A stretch of DNA of 64,000 bases from NCBI RefSeq assembly GCF_018614095.1, contig NZ_JAGGOY010000016.1, forward strand, positions 49,081-113,080. The letters are read 5' to 3'. Position numbers and translations under genes: made by a program. The notes below the pieces were generated by a model, which searched no databases, was not told where the DNA came from, and saw only the letters and a program-made list of their open reading frames with translations. The first letter of the stretch is position 1. Each line of letters begins with the position of its first letter. Source of the DNA: Streptomyces sp. ISL-87. Lineage in GTDB: Bacteria > Actinomycetota > Actinomycetes > Streptomycetales > Streptomycetaceae. Shown here piece after piece: positions 16,613-27,482 of this stretch.

Positions 16613-17866
16613 TCAGGCCGTGCCCGCGTCACCGGGTCTGCGCCAGTGGACGGCCATCATGGTGATGTCGTCGGACTGCTCGGCCGGGCCGACGAACTCA
16701 CCCAGCGCCCCGTCCATGTGGTCGAGCAGCTCCTCACCCGTCACCGCGGCCTCCGTCAGCCGCTTGAGCATCTGGTCCTCGCCGAAGAACTCGCCCGACG
16801 CCGAACGTGCCTCGGTGACTCCGTCGGTGTAGATGAAGAGGGTGTCGCCGGGGCTGAACTGCGTGTAGCCGAGCGAGAAGGTGACGTCGGGGATGACGCC
16901 GACGGCCGGTCCCGTGGGGTCGAGCAGGACCGGCTCCGCGCCGTTCCCGCTGACCAGCACCGGCGGGTTGTGCCCGCCGTTGATGTACACGAGGCTGCCG
17001 GTGGCCGGGTCGAGGACGCCGAAGAACATCGTGGCGAAGTAGCCCTGCCGGATGTGGTTGCGGGTCAGGTAGTTGTTGGTGCCGACCACGGCGTTGAGCA
17101 GCGGTGTGGCCCCCACGACGGGGATCGCCCGGCTCTGCTCCTGCCAGGCGGTCTCCTCGCCGAGCAGGTCGGCGGCGAGCAGGTTCTGCAGTCCGCTCTG
17201 TTCGGCCGTGTGCCGCAGCAGGCTGCGGATCAGGGCCATGAAGAGCGCGGCGCCGACGCCCTTGTCGCAGACGTCGGCCACGACCAGGGCCAGTCGGCGC
17301 TTGTTGACCAGTTCGAACACGTCGTAGAAATCGCCGGCGACCGTCCGGGCGGGGCGGAAGCGGACGTGTATCTCCCAGTCGTCGGGGCTGGGCAGCGAGT
17401 CCGGCAGGAAACCCATCTGGATCTCCCGGCCGATCTCCAGCTCCCGTTCGTAGCCGAGCAGTTCGGCGTGCTCGGCCACGTCCTGCATGGTGCGGCTGTG
17501 GTCGGCGTGCTCATGGCAGTTGCGCAGGCGGGCGCGGATCAGTTCCGGGTAGAACGGCGGCACCAGATAGTCGGATCCGGCGTACACGTGGTTGCCGAGC
17601 AGATGCAGCTCGTGCTCGGCGAAGGCCACGACGGTCGGGCGGTGCCCCTCGTCGCCGAGCCGCCGCGCCACCGCCCTGACGGTGTGCGGGGACAGACCCG
17701 CGTGCGCGAGCAGTACCTCGGCCCGCGGGGCCTGGCCGGACCTGGCACCGAGCACATCGCCCGGGGTGCGCACCCGTACGCGGGCGCCCACCGTGTCCAG
17801 TGCCTTCAGCAGCTCTGCGGGCGCGTTGGCGTGCTCTTCGAGCACCAGCACCTTCGTCTGTGACAT
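16613..17866 (-). CDS. PP2C-type (SpoIIE/RsbU) phosphatase with pseudo-receiver domain
   Basis: 417 residues from ATG 17866. Residues 1-125 look like a response-regulator receiver (TKVLVLEEH, then EVLLAH, then DYLVPPFYPELIRARL), but the acidic pair reads EE and the phosphoacceptor Asp is not at its usual place, so it is probably a pseudo-receiver. After a helical linker (ERELEIGREIQMGFLPDSLP) comes the PP2C domain: ARTVAGDFYDVF, VVADVCDKGVGAALFMAL, YINGGHNPPVL, IYTDGVTEAR and SDDITMMAV, with metal-binding Asp residues in place. It should dephosphorylate a STAS anti-anti-sigma protein; two are encoded nearby. Confidence 0.88.
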   Translation of the reverse strand: MSQTKVLVLEEHANAPAELLKALDTVGARVRVRTPGDVLGARSGQAPRAEVLLAHAGLSPHTVRAVARRLGDEGHRPTVVAFAEHELHLLGNHVYAGSDYLVPPFYPELIRARLRNCHEHADHSRTMQDVAEHAELLGYERELEIGREIQMGFLPDSLPSPDDWEIHVRFRPARTVAGDFYDVFELVNKRRLALVVADVCDKGVGAALFMALIRSLLRHTAEQSGLQNLLAADLLGEETAWQEQSRAIPVVGATPLLNAVVGTNNYLTRNHIRQGYFATMFFGVLDPATGSLVYINGGHNPPVLVSGNGAEPVLLDPTGPAVGVIPDVTFSLGYTQFSPGDTLFIYTDGVTEARSASGEFFGEDQMLKRLTEAAVTGEELLDHMDGALGEFVGPAEQSDDITMMAVHWRRPGDAGTA

Positions 17867-17876
17867 CTCGTCCCAT

Positions 17877-18353
17877 CTATCCGCTCGTCAGCCGGGGCCT
17901 GTTCACCGCGAGGGTGCTCACATTGCGTCCGGTCACCAGCTCGTACGCGAAGGAGTCCACCGCGGTGAACGCGAGATAGACGCCGAGTCCGCCGATCTCG
18001 CGTTCGGAGAGCGGTACGTCCAGCGCGGGCGGCCGCATTCCCTGGCGGGGGTCGAAGGCGGGGGCGTCGTCCTCGAAGCGCACCCACACCCGGTCCTTGG
18101 TGACGCCGCCGGCCACCGAGATCTCGCCCGTCGCGTCCCGGTACCCGTGCATGACGATGTTGGTGGCGAGCTCGTCGGCGGCGAGCCGCAGCCGGTACAC
18201 GCACTCCTCGGGCAGACAGGCACCGGCGCCCAGCCTGAGCACGAAATCCGCGATCTCGTCGAGCCGTTCGAGCGCGGCGGGAATGCGCAGCACGGCCGGG
18301 GACCACTCGCAGCCTGCCGCCTCAGGCATCGCCGCACCGAAGTCGAGCGCCAT
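17877..18353 (-). CDS. RsbW-like ATP-binding anti-sigma factor / kinase
   Basis: 158 residues from ATG 18353. The HATPase fold shows RLRLAADELATNIVMHGYRD (N box with E and N), FEDDAPAFDP (G1-like D-x-A-x-x-F-D-P) and GGLGVYLAFTAVD (G2 box). This is the RsbW/SpoIIAB arrangement, which holds a sigma factor inactive and phosphorylates the STAS partner on Ser. It is 10 nt from the SpoIIE phosphatase gene and 15 nt from the STAS gene, a complete partner-switching trio. No cognate sigma factor gene is in the window. Confidence 0.88.
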   Translation of the reverse strand: MALDFGAAMPEAAGCEWSPAVLRIPAALERLDEIADFVLRLGAGACLPEECVYRLRLAADELATNIVMHGYRDATGEISVAGGVTKDRVWVRFEDDAPAFDPRQGMRPPALDVPLSEREIGGLGVYLAFTAVDSFAYELVTGRNVSTLAVNRPRLTSG

Positions 18354-18368
18354 CCGTCCCCACCCCTC

Positions 18369-18680
18369 TCAGGCGTCGACCAGGTCGATGCTGTGGTCGA
18401 AGCCGGCCAGGCGGATGGTCCTGGCGACCGTGTCGACGGCGCCGACCACGGCGATGCGGACGTCGTCGCCCATCTTCTGCCGGGCGAAGACCAGCGAGCG
18501 CAGGCCCGCACTGGACAGGTAGACGAGCTGTTCGGCACGTATCACCAGTTCGATCGCCCCGGACTGGGCGGCGGTGGTGACCGTGTCGTGGAACTGTGGC
18601 GCCGTCTCGGCGTCCAGCTCGCCCTTCAGCTCGATGGTGGCGGTGCGGTCGTTGATCCTCAGCCTGGCGTCGAATGTCAC
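18369..18680 (-). CDS. STAS-domain anti-anti-sigma factor
   Basis: 103 residues from GTG 18680, preferred over an ATG at 18728 because AGGAGA lies 6-7 nt before it. The sequence VTFDARLRINDRTATIELKG, GELDAETAPQFHD and LVYLSSAGLRSLVFARQ is a standard SpoIIAA/RsbV fold with the phosphorylatable Ser in YLSSAGL. Unphosphorylated, it would bind the RsbW-like protein encoded next to it and release a sigma factor. It follows glgX by 72 nt. Confidence 0.88.
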   Translation of the reverse strand: MTFDARLRINDRTATIELKGELDAETAPQFHDTVTTAAQSGAIELVIRAEQLVYLSSAGLRSLVFARQKMGDDVRIAVVGAVDTVARTIRLAGFDHSIDLVDA

Positions 18681-18752
18681 GGTGCTCTCCTCTGCTTGCG
18701 AAGACGGTCCGGTGCGCTGCTGCGTCATCGGGGGAGGGGCCGGCGGTACGGG

Positions 18753-20884
<2,132 letters not shown>

Positions 20885-20888
<4 letters not shown>

Positions 20889-21226
20889 CGCCCGGTGCGT
20901 TCCAGTTCGACGTCCAGATCATCGGCGATCTTGAAGAAGTCGAGGAAGCCGGTGGCGCTCATCACGAACCGGACCTCGTCGGAAAGGCCGATCAGCACGA
21001 TCCTGGCCTCCACCTGCTGGGCGCGCCGGTGCACGATCAGCAGGGTGCGCAGTCCGGCACTGGAGATGTACGTGACGCCGGTGAGGTCGATCAGGACCTC
21101 GGCGCCCTCCTCGATGAACGGGAGCAGCTGGGCCTGGAGCCCGCCGGACGTGGTGGAGTTGATCTCGCCGTCCAGCGTGATCACGGTTGCGCGGCCCACG
21201 GTGCGGGTGCCGACACGGATGGTCAT
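20885..21226 (-). CDS. STAS-domain anti-anti-sigma factor (second)
   Basis: 113 residues from ATG 21226, overlapping the stop of the epimerase gene as ATGA, and itself overlapping glgX by 4 nt. It reads MTIRVGTRTVGRATVITLDG, EVLIDLTGVTYISSAGLRTL and RFVMSATGFLDFF. The phospho-Ser position (YISSAGL) is conserved. It differs clearly in sequence from the STAS protein at 18369, so the two may report different inputs to the single RsbW-like protein, or one may have a separate partner. Confidence 0.88.
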
Positions 21227-23064
21227 CGGGCCACCTCCTCCGTCGTGCGGTTGGCGGCGAGCCGGACCTTGACCTTGACCCGGCCCGAGGTCTCGGGGAG
21301 CCGGACGGTCAGCGCCCCGCTGTCGTAGTCGGTGTGCCGCTCGCCGTCGATCTCGACGGACTCGATGCGCACCGAGCCGGCCGGCAGCAGGTCCGGGGAC
21401 ACCCGCAGCAGGCGGTCCTCGACGAGCGCCGGGTCGGGCTTGAACCAGAAGTCCATCGCCTTGCCGTTGACCAGCAGGTTGTTGTAGACCGCCGCCAGAT
21501 AGCACAGCTCCGCCGAGTGGTACATGGACATGGAGTGGCTGCCCTTGAGCCGCTCGACGCCCAGCAGGTACGGCAGGCCGCTGGCGAGGGTGTTGAAGTA
21601 GACGGCGCCCTCGTCGTGGTCGAGGAAGAAGGCGTTGTAGAAGGACTGGGCGTCGCGGGCCTCGGTGGCGAACTCCTCGCGGCCGGTGGTGCCGTGCAGG
21701 ATCAGGTAGGCGAGGATCGCCTGCTCCTGCTGCCACCAGGCCTTGCGGTCGTGCCAGGCGAAGCGGAACTGCTCCTCCTGGCCGGCCTTGAGGCGCTCGA
21801 CGACGTCGTACCAGCCGCCGCGCTGGCGGTCCGCGCCGACCGCCGGCATGGTCTCGCCGATGGAGACGGCCGTGTCGATGTAGGCGTCCTTGGCGCGCAG
21901 CGAGTGCATGCGCATCAGGTTCCAGGCGATCTTCAGGTTGTGGCCGATGACCGCGCGGTCCTGCTGCCAGCCGTGCGTGGTGTCGTGCGACCAGTCCTTG
22001 TGGAACCGCTCCTGGACGAAGGGGCTGTTCTTGGTGTCGGGGAAGCGCTCGACGATGGTGTCGAAGGTGTACTCCAGCATGTCGGCGTAGCTCTTCTCGC
22101 CGGTCGCCAGGTACAGGTTGATCAGGTACGCGGGGGCGTGGTCGCCGACCGAGTTCCAGTTCTTGCGGGCCCGGTTGGGGCCGAGCGAGGCGTGCTCGGG
22201 GCTGAGCAGGATCGGGTCGATGTGCGAGAAGTAGCCGCCCTCGTCCGGGTCCAGGTAGAACCGGTCGAAGAGCCGGATGGTGGCGTCCGCGTCGGCCTTG
22301 ATCCGCGGGTCGCCGGTGATCCGGTAGGTCTGGACGGGGCCGGCGAGGGCGTAGATCTGCTCGTACGCCGGCAGCGCGTCGTAGTCGTCGGAGAACTCCG
22401 AGGTGAACAGCTTGGTCTCGGTGTCCCCGTCGACCTTGAGGCCGTGGTACCAGTACACGACGTTCTCGTCGGTGTCGACGAAGCGCATGTGCTCGCGCAG
22501 GTACTCGGTGCCGCGCTCGGCGACCTCCAGGTACTGGTCGTCGCCGGTGAGCAGGAACGCGGACGCCATGCCGTAGACCAGCCGGGAGATGGTGTCCGTC
22601 TCCTGGACGTGGCTGGCGGTCTTCTCACCGCCGAGCCGGATGTCCGTGCGGTACCGGGAGAAGTCGACGGGCCCGTTGCCGAACTGGGCCTTGCGGTAGA
22701 ACGCGGCGATCTCCTCGATCTGCCGGATCCACCAGCTGTCCTCCTCGAAGCGGTAGTCGTCGCCCTGGCGGCCGACGAAGATCAGCCGCTTCGCCTCGAA
22801 CCGGGGCGCCTCGCCGTTCGGGTAGAAGACGCCGTACGCGAAGACGAACCGCCCCTCTTCGAGCAGCGCGTCGATGTGGCCCGACGCGTCCTGGTACGGC
22901 TCGCCCAGGTTGTGCAGCAGCTCCGCGCTGGGACCGCCGTCGAGGGCCACCTCGAAGTCCCGGCCGTCCGCGGTGGTCAGCGTGAAGCTGCGGGCCTCCT
23001 TGTCGAAGGCGGTCGCCCGGCCGGCGATGGTGTCGGAGAAGGTGAAGTTCACTGTGTTGGACAT
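21223..23064 (-). CDS. AGE-family (alpha/alpha)6 epimerase/isomerase-like protein, long form
   Basis: 613 residues from ATG 23064 with GGGAG upstream. The core has the pattern of N-acylglucosamine 2-epimerase proteins: DFSRYRTDIRLGGEKTASHV, SDDYDALPAYEQIYAL, DPDEGGYFSHIDP, GHNLKIAWNLMRMHS and WWQQEQAILAYLIL, whose His and Glu residues line the barrel. Typical family members are about 400 residues; this one has about 110 extra N-terminal residues with beta-strand character and a beta-rich C-terminal extension. The substrate is unknown. Its coupling to a STAS gene and glgX points to a gluco-oligosaccharide or sugar-phosphate role. Confidence 0.75.
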   Translation of the reverse strand: MSNTVNFTFSDTIAGRATAFDKEARSFTLTTADGRDFEVALDGGPSAELLHNLGEPYQDASGHIDALLEEGRFVFAYGVFYPNGEAPRFEAKRLIFVGRQGDDYRFEEDSWWIRQIEEIAAFYRKAQFGNGPVDFSRYRTDIRLGGEKTASHVQETDTISRLVYGMASAFLLTGDDQYLEVAERGTEYLREHMRFVDTDENVVYWYHGLKVDGDTETKLFTSEFSDDYDALPAYEQIYALAGPVQTYRITGDPRIKADADATIRLFDRFYLDPDEGGYFSHIDPILLSPEHASLGPNRARKNWNSVGDHAPAYLINLYLATGEKSYADMLEYTFDTIVERFPDTKNSPFVQERFHKDWSHDTTHGWQQDRAVIGHNLKIAWNLMRMHSLRAKDAYIDTAVSIGETMPAVGADRQRGGWYDVVERLKAGQEEQFRFAWHDRKAWWQQEQAILAYLILHGTTGREEFATEARDAQSFYNAFFLDHDEGAVYFNTLASGLPYLLGVERLKGSHSMSMYHSAELCYLAAVYNNLLVNGKAMDFWFKPDPALVEDRLLRVSPDLLPAGSVRIESVEIDGERHTDYDSGALTVRLPETSGRVKVKVRLAANRTTEEVAR

Positions 23065-23104
23065 GTCTGTCTCCCGTTGCAGGAGGGGCCCGAGGGCCTT
23101 GCGG

Positions 23105-24337
23105 TCACGGTCTGGGGTTGCGTTCGACCTGGCCCACGACGGCGGCCCGGCTCTCGATCAAGATCTGGCAGGCGAGCCCGCCGATCAGGAGGGTCTCGAG
23201 CAGCACGGGTGAGATCCCGTCGCCCGCCACGCCGAACAGCACGAAGACAGCGCCGAGGCCGAGCCGCGACCAGGATCTGAGGTCGCCCCCCAGTCCCACG
23301 TTGAGCAGGTGGATGCCGCCCACCCCGAGCAGGAAGGCGGCCACGCCGAAGCAGAGCACCGGGCCGCCGTCCGAGAGCGGGGGGCCGCCGGCGTCGGCCT
23401 CCCGGGCCGCGAGCAGCCCGCCGACGCCGGTCACCGCGATGCCGCCGTGCACGAACAGGTGCCCGTAGACGTACGCCTGGCCGGTCAGCCGCCACTGCCG
23501 CAGCGGGGAGGCGTCCACGTGGTCGAAGACGATCCACCACTGGCAGGCGGCGAGCAGGAAGGAGCCCGCCACCACCACCAGCGCCTCGGCGCGCAGCCGG
23601 CTGGACGCGATCCCGATCGCGTTGAGCGCGACGACCTCGCCCAGCACGATGATGGTGAACAGGCCGAACCGCTCCGGCACGTGCGAGACGTTGAACGGGA
23701 CGCGGGCGATCGCCGAGCTCGACAGGATCGGCGTCAGCAGTTCGGCGACCAGTCCCGCCACCCACAGGACGTAGCAGTACGGCACGGGCAGGAGCGCGGA
23801 GGCTCCCCACAGGGCCGCGCCCAGCCCGTACCCCTGGAGGAACCGCTTGGTCAGCAGTCTGGCCTTGGGTACGTGGAAGTGGGCGCGCAGGTAGAGCCCG
23901 ACGAGGATCAGCCGCGCCGCGAAGTAGCCCAGGGCGAACCGCTTCGCCCCGCCCGCTCCGTCGAACGCGTGCGGTACCGCCACCGAGAGCAGCAGTACCG
24001 CCATCATCGCGGCGATCATGATCAGCCGGTAGACGCGGTCGTCGTTGTCGAAGCGGTCGGCGTAGAAGGTGAAGCAGACCCAGGTCCACCAGATGGGCAC
24101 GAACAGCGCGGTGAAGTGCAGCGCCCCCGGCCACGACGGGGAGCCGAGCAGCACCTCGACGAGTTCCGCCACGGCCACCACGAACACGAGGTCGAAGAAG
24201 AGCTCGAGCGGCGTGGCGGCGCGGTGGGTCCCCTCTTCGGACACCCTCAGCCGCACCCGCCCGCGGTGCAGTCGTATCTTCCCGGTGTAGGTACCGCGTG
24301 CCATCGCGCGCTCCGGCGCGGCCTGGACCCCCCTCAT
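23105..24337 (-). CDS. low temperature requirement protein A (LtrA) family membrane protein
   Basis: 410 residues from ATG 24337 (an internal ATG at 24304 is equally possible; both have GGAG upstream). The family signature ATPLELFFDLVFVVAVAELV is at about residues 40-60. About ten to twelve hydrophobic segments follow. Other LtrA motifs are WWTWVCFTFYADRFD, ERFGLFTIIVLGE and FVHGGIAVTG. The biochemical function of LtrA proteins is not established. It follows the NTF2-like gene by 5 nt and precedes the epimerase gene by 40 nt, bridging the oxidative-enzyme and glycogen parts of the run. Confidence 0.9.
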   Translation of the reverse strand: MRGVQAAPERAMARGTYTGKIRLHRGRVRLRVSEEGTHRAATPLELFFDLVFVVAVAELVEVLLGSPSWPGALHFTALFVPIWWTWVCFTFYADRFDNDDRVYRLIMIAAMMAVLLLSVAVPHAFDGAGGAKRFALGYFAARLILVGLYLRAHFHVPKARLLTKRFLQGYGLGAALWGASALLPVPYCYVLWVAGLVAELLTPILSSSAIARVPFNVSHVPERFGLFTIIVLGEVVALNAIGIASSRLRAEALVVVAGSFLLAACQWWIVFDHVDASPLRQWRLTGQAYVYGHLFVHGGIAVTGVGGLLAAREADAGGPPLSDGGPVLCFGVAAFLLGVGGIHLLNVGLGGDLRSWSRLGLGAVFVLFGVAGDGISPVLLETLLIGGLACQILIESRAAVVGQVERNPRP

Positions 24338-24342
24338 TCCGG

Positions 24343-24729
24343 TCAGCTCCCGGCGACCTGGGTGTGGGCCTCGTCGTGGTAGCCCTTGATCTCGGTGATC
24401 AGGCCGGCGTCGTCCACCTTGAAGGTGTCGATGCCGCGGTCCTGGATGACCGCGCCGTCCTTCTTGTACGCGGTGATGTGGAAGGCCATGGCCGCCTCGT
24501 CACCGGTGATGACGAGGTCGGTGACGCGGAACTCGACCCGGTCGAAGACCTCGAAGGCGCCGTCGAAGAAGCCGGTCACGGCGGCCCGGCCGCGGTTGGC
24601 GGGCGAGCCCACGGGCTCGAACTGCACGACGTCCTCGGCGAGGAGCGAGATGAAGCGCTCCCGGTCCTTCTTGCTGAAACTCTCGGCGTATCCCTCGACG
24701 GCGTCGCGGATCTGCTGCTGCTCTGGCAT
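24343..24729 (-). CDS. NTF2/SnoaL-like protein
   Basis: 128 residues from ATG 24729. The pattern QIRDAVEGYAESFSKKDRER, LLAEDVVQFEPVGSPANRGR and ITAYKKDGAVIQDRGIDTF with a final KGYHDEAH is a cone-shaped NTF2-like fold of the ketosteroid-isomerase/SnoaL type. Members isomerise or cyclise small molecules or act as binding proteins. One of two SnoaL-like proteins in this operon. No catalytic assignment can be made from sequence alone. Confidence 0.8.
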   Translation of the reverse strand: MPEQQQIRDAVEGYAESFSKKDRERFISLLAEDVVQFEPVGSPANRGRAAVTGFFDGAFEVFDRVEFRVTDLVITGDEAAMAFHITAYKKDGAVIQDRGIDTFKVDDAGLITEIKGYHDEAHTQVAGS

Positions 24730-24759
24730 GACCTCTCCCTCGGTCTCGGTCCCTCGGTC

Positions 24760-25383
24760 TCAGTGCGCGGGCCTGGCGGCGGCCGCTTCGATCTCTCGGA
24801 CGAAGGTGTCCATGAACTCCCGGGTCACCTGCGGGTGCTTGGCGGTGATCAGGTCCCCGTCGACCACCAGGTCGACCGTGCCGTACCCGCCGTCGTAGAC
24901 CACCTCGGCGCCGGCGTTCTCCACATCGCAGACGATGTTGTGGGCGCAGGTGACCCGGCGCCCCTCCAGCAGCTCGCGGTCGGCGCACAGCAGCCACAGA
25001 GAGTGGCAGATGGTGCCGACCTTGAGCCCGTCGACCGCCATGGCGGCCCGTAGGAACTCCACGGCCGGTGCCTTGTTACGACTGCCGGGGCCCGCGATCT
25101 CGACCTGGTAGCGCAGCCGGTCCATGGCGTACGCGCCGATCAGGATCAGGCCCGCGTAGTCGGACGGGTTCACCGAGGCGACCTCGGTGGTGACCGTGAC
25201 GTGCTCCTCGACGTACCCGTTGTCCGGGTTGCTGCCGAAGGTCAGGGACGGCTGGCCCCACAGGTGGGAGACGTACTCGACCTCGTAGCCGTGCTGGGGG
25301 AAGTACTGGTTGAAGGCGCGGAACTCGGTCTGGTCGAAGTGCTCCTCGATGAGGACCGCGATGCGGCCCTTGGCCGGCGCCAT
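24760..25383 (-). CDS. DJ-1/PfpI family protein A
   Basis: 207 residues from ATG 25383; a GTG at 25392 would overlap the upstream stop as GTGA and is also plausible. It reads RIAVLIEEHFDQTEFRAFNQ, YAGLILIGAYAMDRLRY, and the nucleophile elbow KVGTICHSLWLLCA with Cys in the DJ-1 position, followed by VTCAHNIVCDVENAGAEVV. That is the class I glutamine-amidotransferase-like fold of PfpI/DJ-1 proteins (glyoxalase, deglycase, hydratase or chaperone functions). One of three distinct DJ-1 proteins in 8 kb. Confidence 0.85.
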   Translation of the reverse strand: MAPAKGRIAVLIEEHFDQTEFRAFNQYFPQHGYEVEYVSHLWGQPSLTFGSNPDNGYVEEHVTVTTEVASVNPSDYAGLILIGAYAMDRLRYQVEIAGPGSRNKAPAVEFLRAAMAVDGLKVGTICHSLWLLCADRELLEGRRVTCAHNIVCDVENAGAEVVYDGGYGTVDLVVDGDLITAKHPQVTREFMDTFVREIEAAAARPAH

Positions 25384-25388
25384 CCGGG

Positions 25389-25805
25389 TCACCCGGCCAG
25401 GCCGAGCGGAGCGAGCAGCTGCCGGGGGTCGAAGTAGGCGGTGACCTCCTTGATCAGGCCGTCCTCGATCCGGAAGATGTTCATCCCGCGCACCTCGATG
25501 TGCTGGCCGGTCGGGGCGGCCCCCATGAAGACGCCCTGGTGGGTGCCGGTGATGGTGAAGGCGGCGGCGACCTTGTCGTCCTGCTCCAGGAGGTCGTCGA
25601 TGGTGAAGACCCGGTCCGGGAAGCCGCCGTACCAGCGCAGCGCGAACTCCTTGTACGCGGGCAGGCCGTGGATGCCGTTGGGCGAGATCGGGTTGTCGAA
25701 GATCACGTCGGGAGCCATGATCCGGTCGGCGACCTGAAGGTTGCCGGGAGCGGTCAGGAACTCCTCGTAGTACGTGTGGACGAGCTTGGTCCCCTCTTCG
25801 GACAC
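25389..25805 (-). CDS. ester cyclase / SnoaL-like polyketide cyclase family protein
   Basis: 138 residues from GTG 25805, chosen because AAGGAG lies 7 nt before it; the frame extends upstream without a ribosome binding site. VSEEGTKLVHTYYEEFLTAP, VADRIMAPDVIFDNPI, WYGGFPDRVFTIDDLLEQDD and GMNIFRIEDGLIKE are typical of the SnoaL-like ester cyclase group. These enzymes use an Asp to catalyse intramolecular aldol-type ring closure in polyketide pathways, but many homologues are uncharacterised. Its stop is adjacent to the DJ-1 start. Confidence 0.82.
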   Translation of the reverse strand: MSEEGTKLVHTYYEEFLTAPGNLQVADRIMAPDVIFDNPISPNGIHGLPAYKEFALRWYGGFPDRVFTIDDLLEQDDKVAAAFTITGTHQGVFMGAAPTGQHIEVRGMNIFRIEDGLIKEVTAYFDPRQLLAPLGLAG

Positions 25806-25907
25806 GGGACACTCCTTCGGAACGTGGATGGGCAGGCGCGGTCCGCGCCCACGGGGCACGGCCGGCCCCCGGCCGGTGGGGTCGGCGGGGAGCCGGCCGG
25901 GCGCGGA

Positions 25908-27419
25908 TCAGGCGCCCTGGAGGAACCATTCGGCGGCGCGCTCGCCGATGACGTAGCAGGTCAGGTTGGGGTTGGCGCTTACGTGGGTCGGCATGATCGA
26001 CGCGTCGACCACGCTGAGGTTCTGCACGCCGTACACCCGCAGTCGCTGGTCGACGACCGCGCTCGGGTCGCTGCTCGGGCCCATCTTGGCCGTGCCGACC
26101 GGGTGCCACAGGGTGGCGGAGTTCTCGCGGATGTAGTCGAGCAGCAGGGCGTCGTCGTCCACCTGGCGCTGGGTCAGCTTGTCCGACAGGCCCGTCGACA
26201 GGTCCTGGATCTGCTTGGAGTTGGCGATCTCCCAGGACAGCCGGACGCCGTCCATCGCGATGCTGCGGTCCGCGTCGGTGCCGTAGGAGTTGAGGGCGAT
26301 GTGGGGCTGGACCGACGCGTCGGCGCTGCGCAGGGAGATCCGGCCGCGGCACTCCGGCTTCTGCAGCACGCTCATCACGCTGATCGGCCGGTGGGTGACC
26401 GGCACGTAGCGGCTGACGAAGTACAGCTGCATGTCGTTGAACTGCTCGGATCCGGGGTTGGTGTAGCGCACCAGCACCTGGACGTCCGGGTCGTTCGGGT
26501 CGGTGACGCCATCCTTGGGCAGCAGGCCGACCGTGATCTGCTGGTGCTCGATCAGGTTCTCGCCGACGTGGGGCTGGTCGAGCACCACGTCGATGCCGAG
26601 CGCGCGCAGCTCCTCCTGCGGGCCGATGCCCGAACGCAGCAGGATGGCGGGGGTGTTGAGGGCGCCGGCGGAGAGCGTGACCTGGTCGCCGTAGACCTTC
26701 TCCAGCGTGCCGCCGGTCTCGACCTCGACGCCGACGGCCTTGGTGCCCTCGAAGAGCACCCGGTGCACGGTGGCGCCGGAGCGGATGGCGAGGTTCTTCC
26801 GCTTGCGGGCCTCGGTGAGGTACGCGATCGCGGTGGAGACGCGCAGGTCGCCCCGGCGGTTCATCGGGATCGGGCCGACACCGGTGGACTCCGGGTCGTT
26901 GTGGTCCTCGACGTAGCCGAAGCCCTGATCGATGCAGGCCTCCAGGTAGGCGGCCTGGAACGGCACGAGCTCGTCGCGGGTGTGCCGGACGATCGGAGTC
27001 GGGCCGCCCTTTCCGTGCCAGGGGCCGCCGAAGTCCCGGTCGTCCTCGATCGCGCGGAAGTAGGGGAGCATCGAGCTCCACGACCACTCGTCGTTGCCCA
27101 GCTGGGCCCACTCGTCGTAGTCCGCCGGGATACCGCGCAGCGCGATGGCGCCGTTGACCGCGGAGCAGCCGCCGGCGACCTTGCCGCGGGCGTACGTGAG
27201 GGAGCGGCCCGGGACCGCCTCGGCGCTGTAGCCCCAGTCGTGGTCCTCGACGGACACGGTCCGCGCGTTGGTGAGGTCGCCGGGGATATCGGAGTTGTCC
27301 GCCCAGTCGGGACCGGCCTCGATCAGCAGGACCTTGATCTCGGGGTCGCCGGCGGTGAGCTTGCTCGCCAGGACGGCACCGGAGGAGCCGGCGCCGACGA
27401 CTATGTGGTCATACCTCAT
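25908..27419 (-). CDS. GMC-family FAD-dependent oxidoreductase (choline-dehydrogenase-like)
   Basis: 503 residues from ATG 27419 with AAGGAG. The N-terminal FAD loop YDHIVVGAGSSGAVLASKLT, the GMC signature around YARGKVAGGCSAVNGAIALR, a second signature GALNTPAILLRSGIG, and C-terminal WHPVGTAKMGPSSDP and PTHVSANPNLTCYVIGERAA with the active-site His (first) and Asn (second; usually His or Asn) are all present. It oxidises an alcohol to aldehyde or ketone by hydride transfer to FAD. No signal peptide. It is the main oxidase of the minus-strand operon; the substrate is unknown. Confidence 0.92.
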   Translation of the reverse strand: MRYDHIVVGAGSSGAVLASKLTAGDPEIKVLLIEAGPDWADNSDIPGDLTNARTVSVEDHDWGYSAEAVPGRSLTYARGKVAGGCSAVNGAIALRGIPADYDEWAQLGNDEWSWSSMLPYFRAIEDDRDFGGPWHGKGGPTPIVRHTRDELVPFQAAYLEACIDQGFGYVEDHNDPESTGVGPIPMNRRGDLRVSTAIAYLTEARKRKNLAIRSGATVHRVLFEGTKAVGVEVETGGTLEKVYGDQVTLSAGALNTPAILLRSGIGPQEELRALGIDVVLDQPHVGENLIEHQQITVGLLPKDGVTDPNDPDVQVLVRYTNPGSEQFNDMQLYFVSRYVPVTHRPISVMSVLQKPECRGRISLRSADASVQPHIALNSYGTDADRSIAMDGVRLSWEIANSKQIQDLSTGLSDKLTQRQVDDDALLLDYIRENSATLWHPVGTAKMGPSSDPSAVVDQRLRVYGVQNLSVVDASIMPTHVSANPNLTCYVIGERAAEWFLQGA

Positions 27420-27482
27420 GGATTCTCCTTCTCTGGAGTGGTGCCGCGAGCGCGACGGCGGCCACGGCGGCCACGGCGGGGC

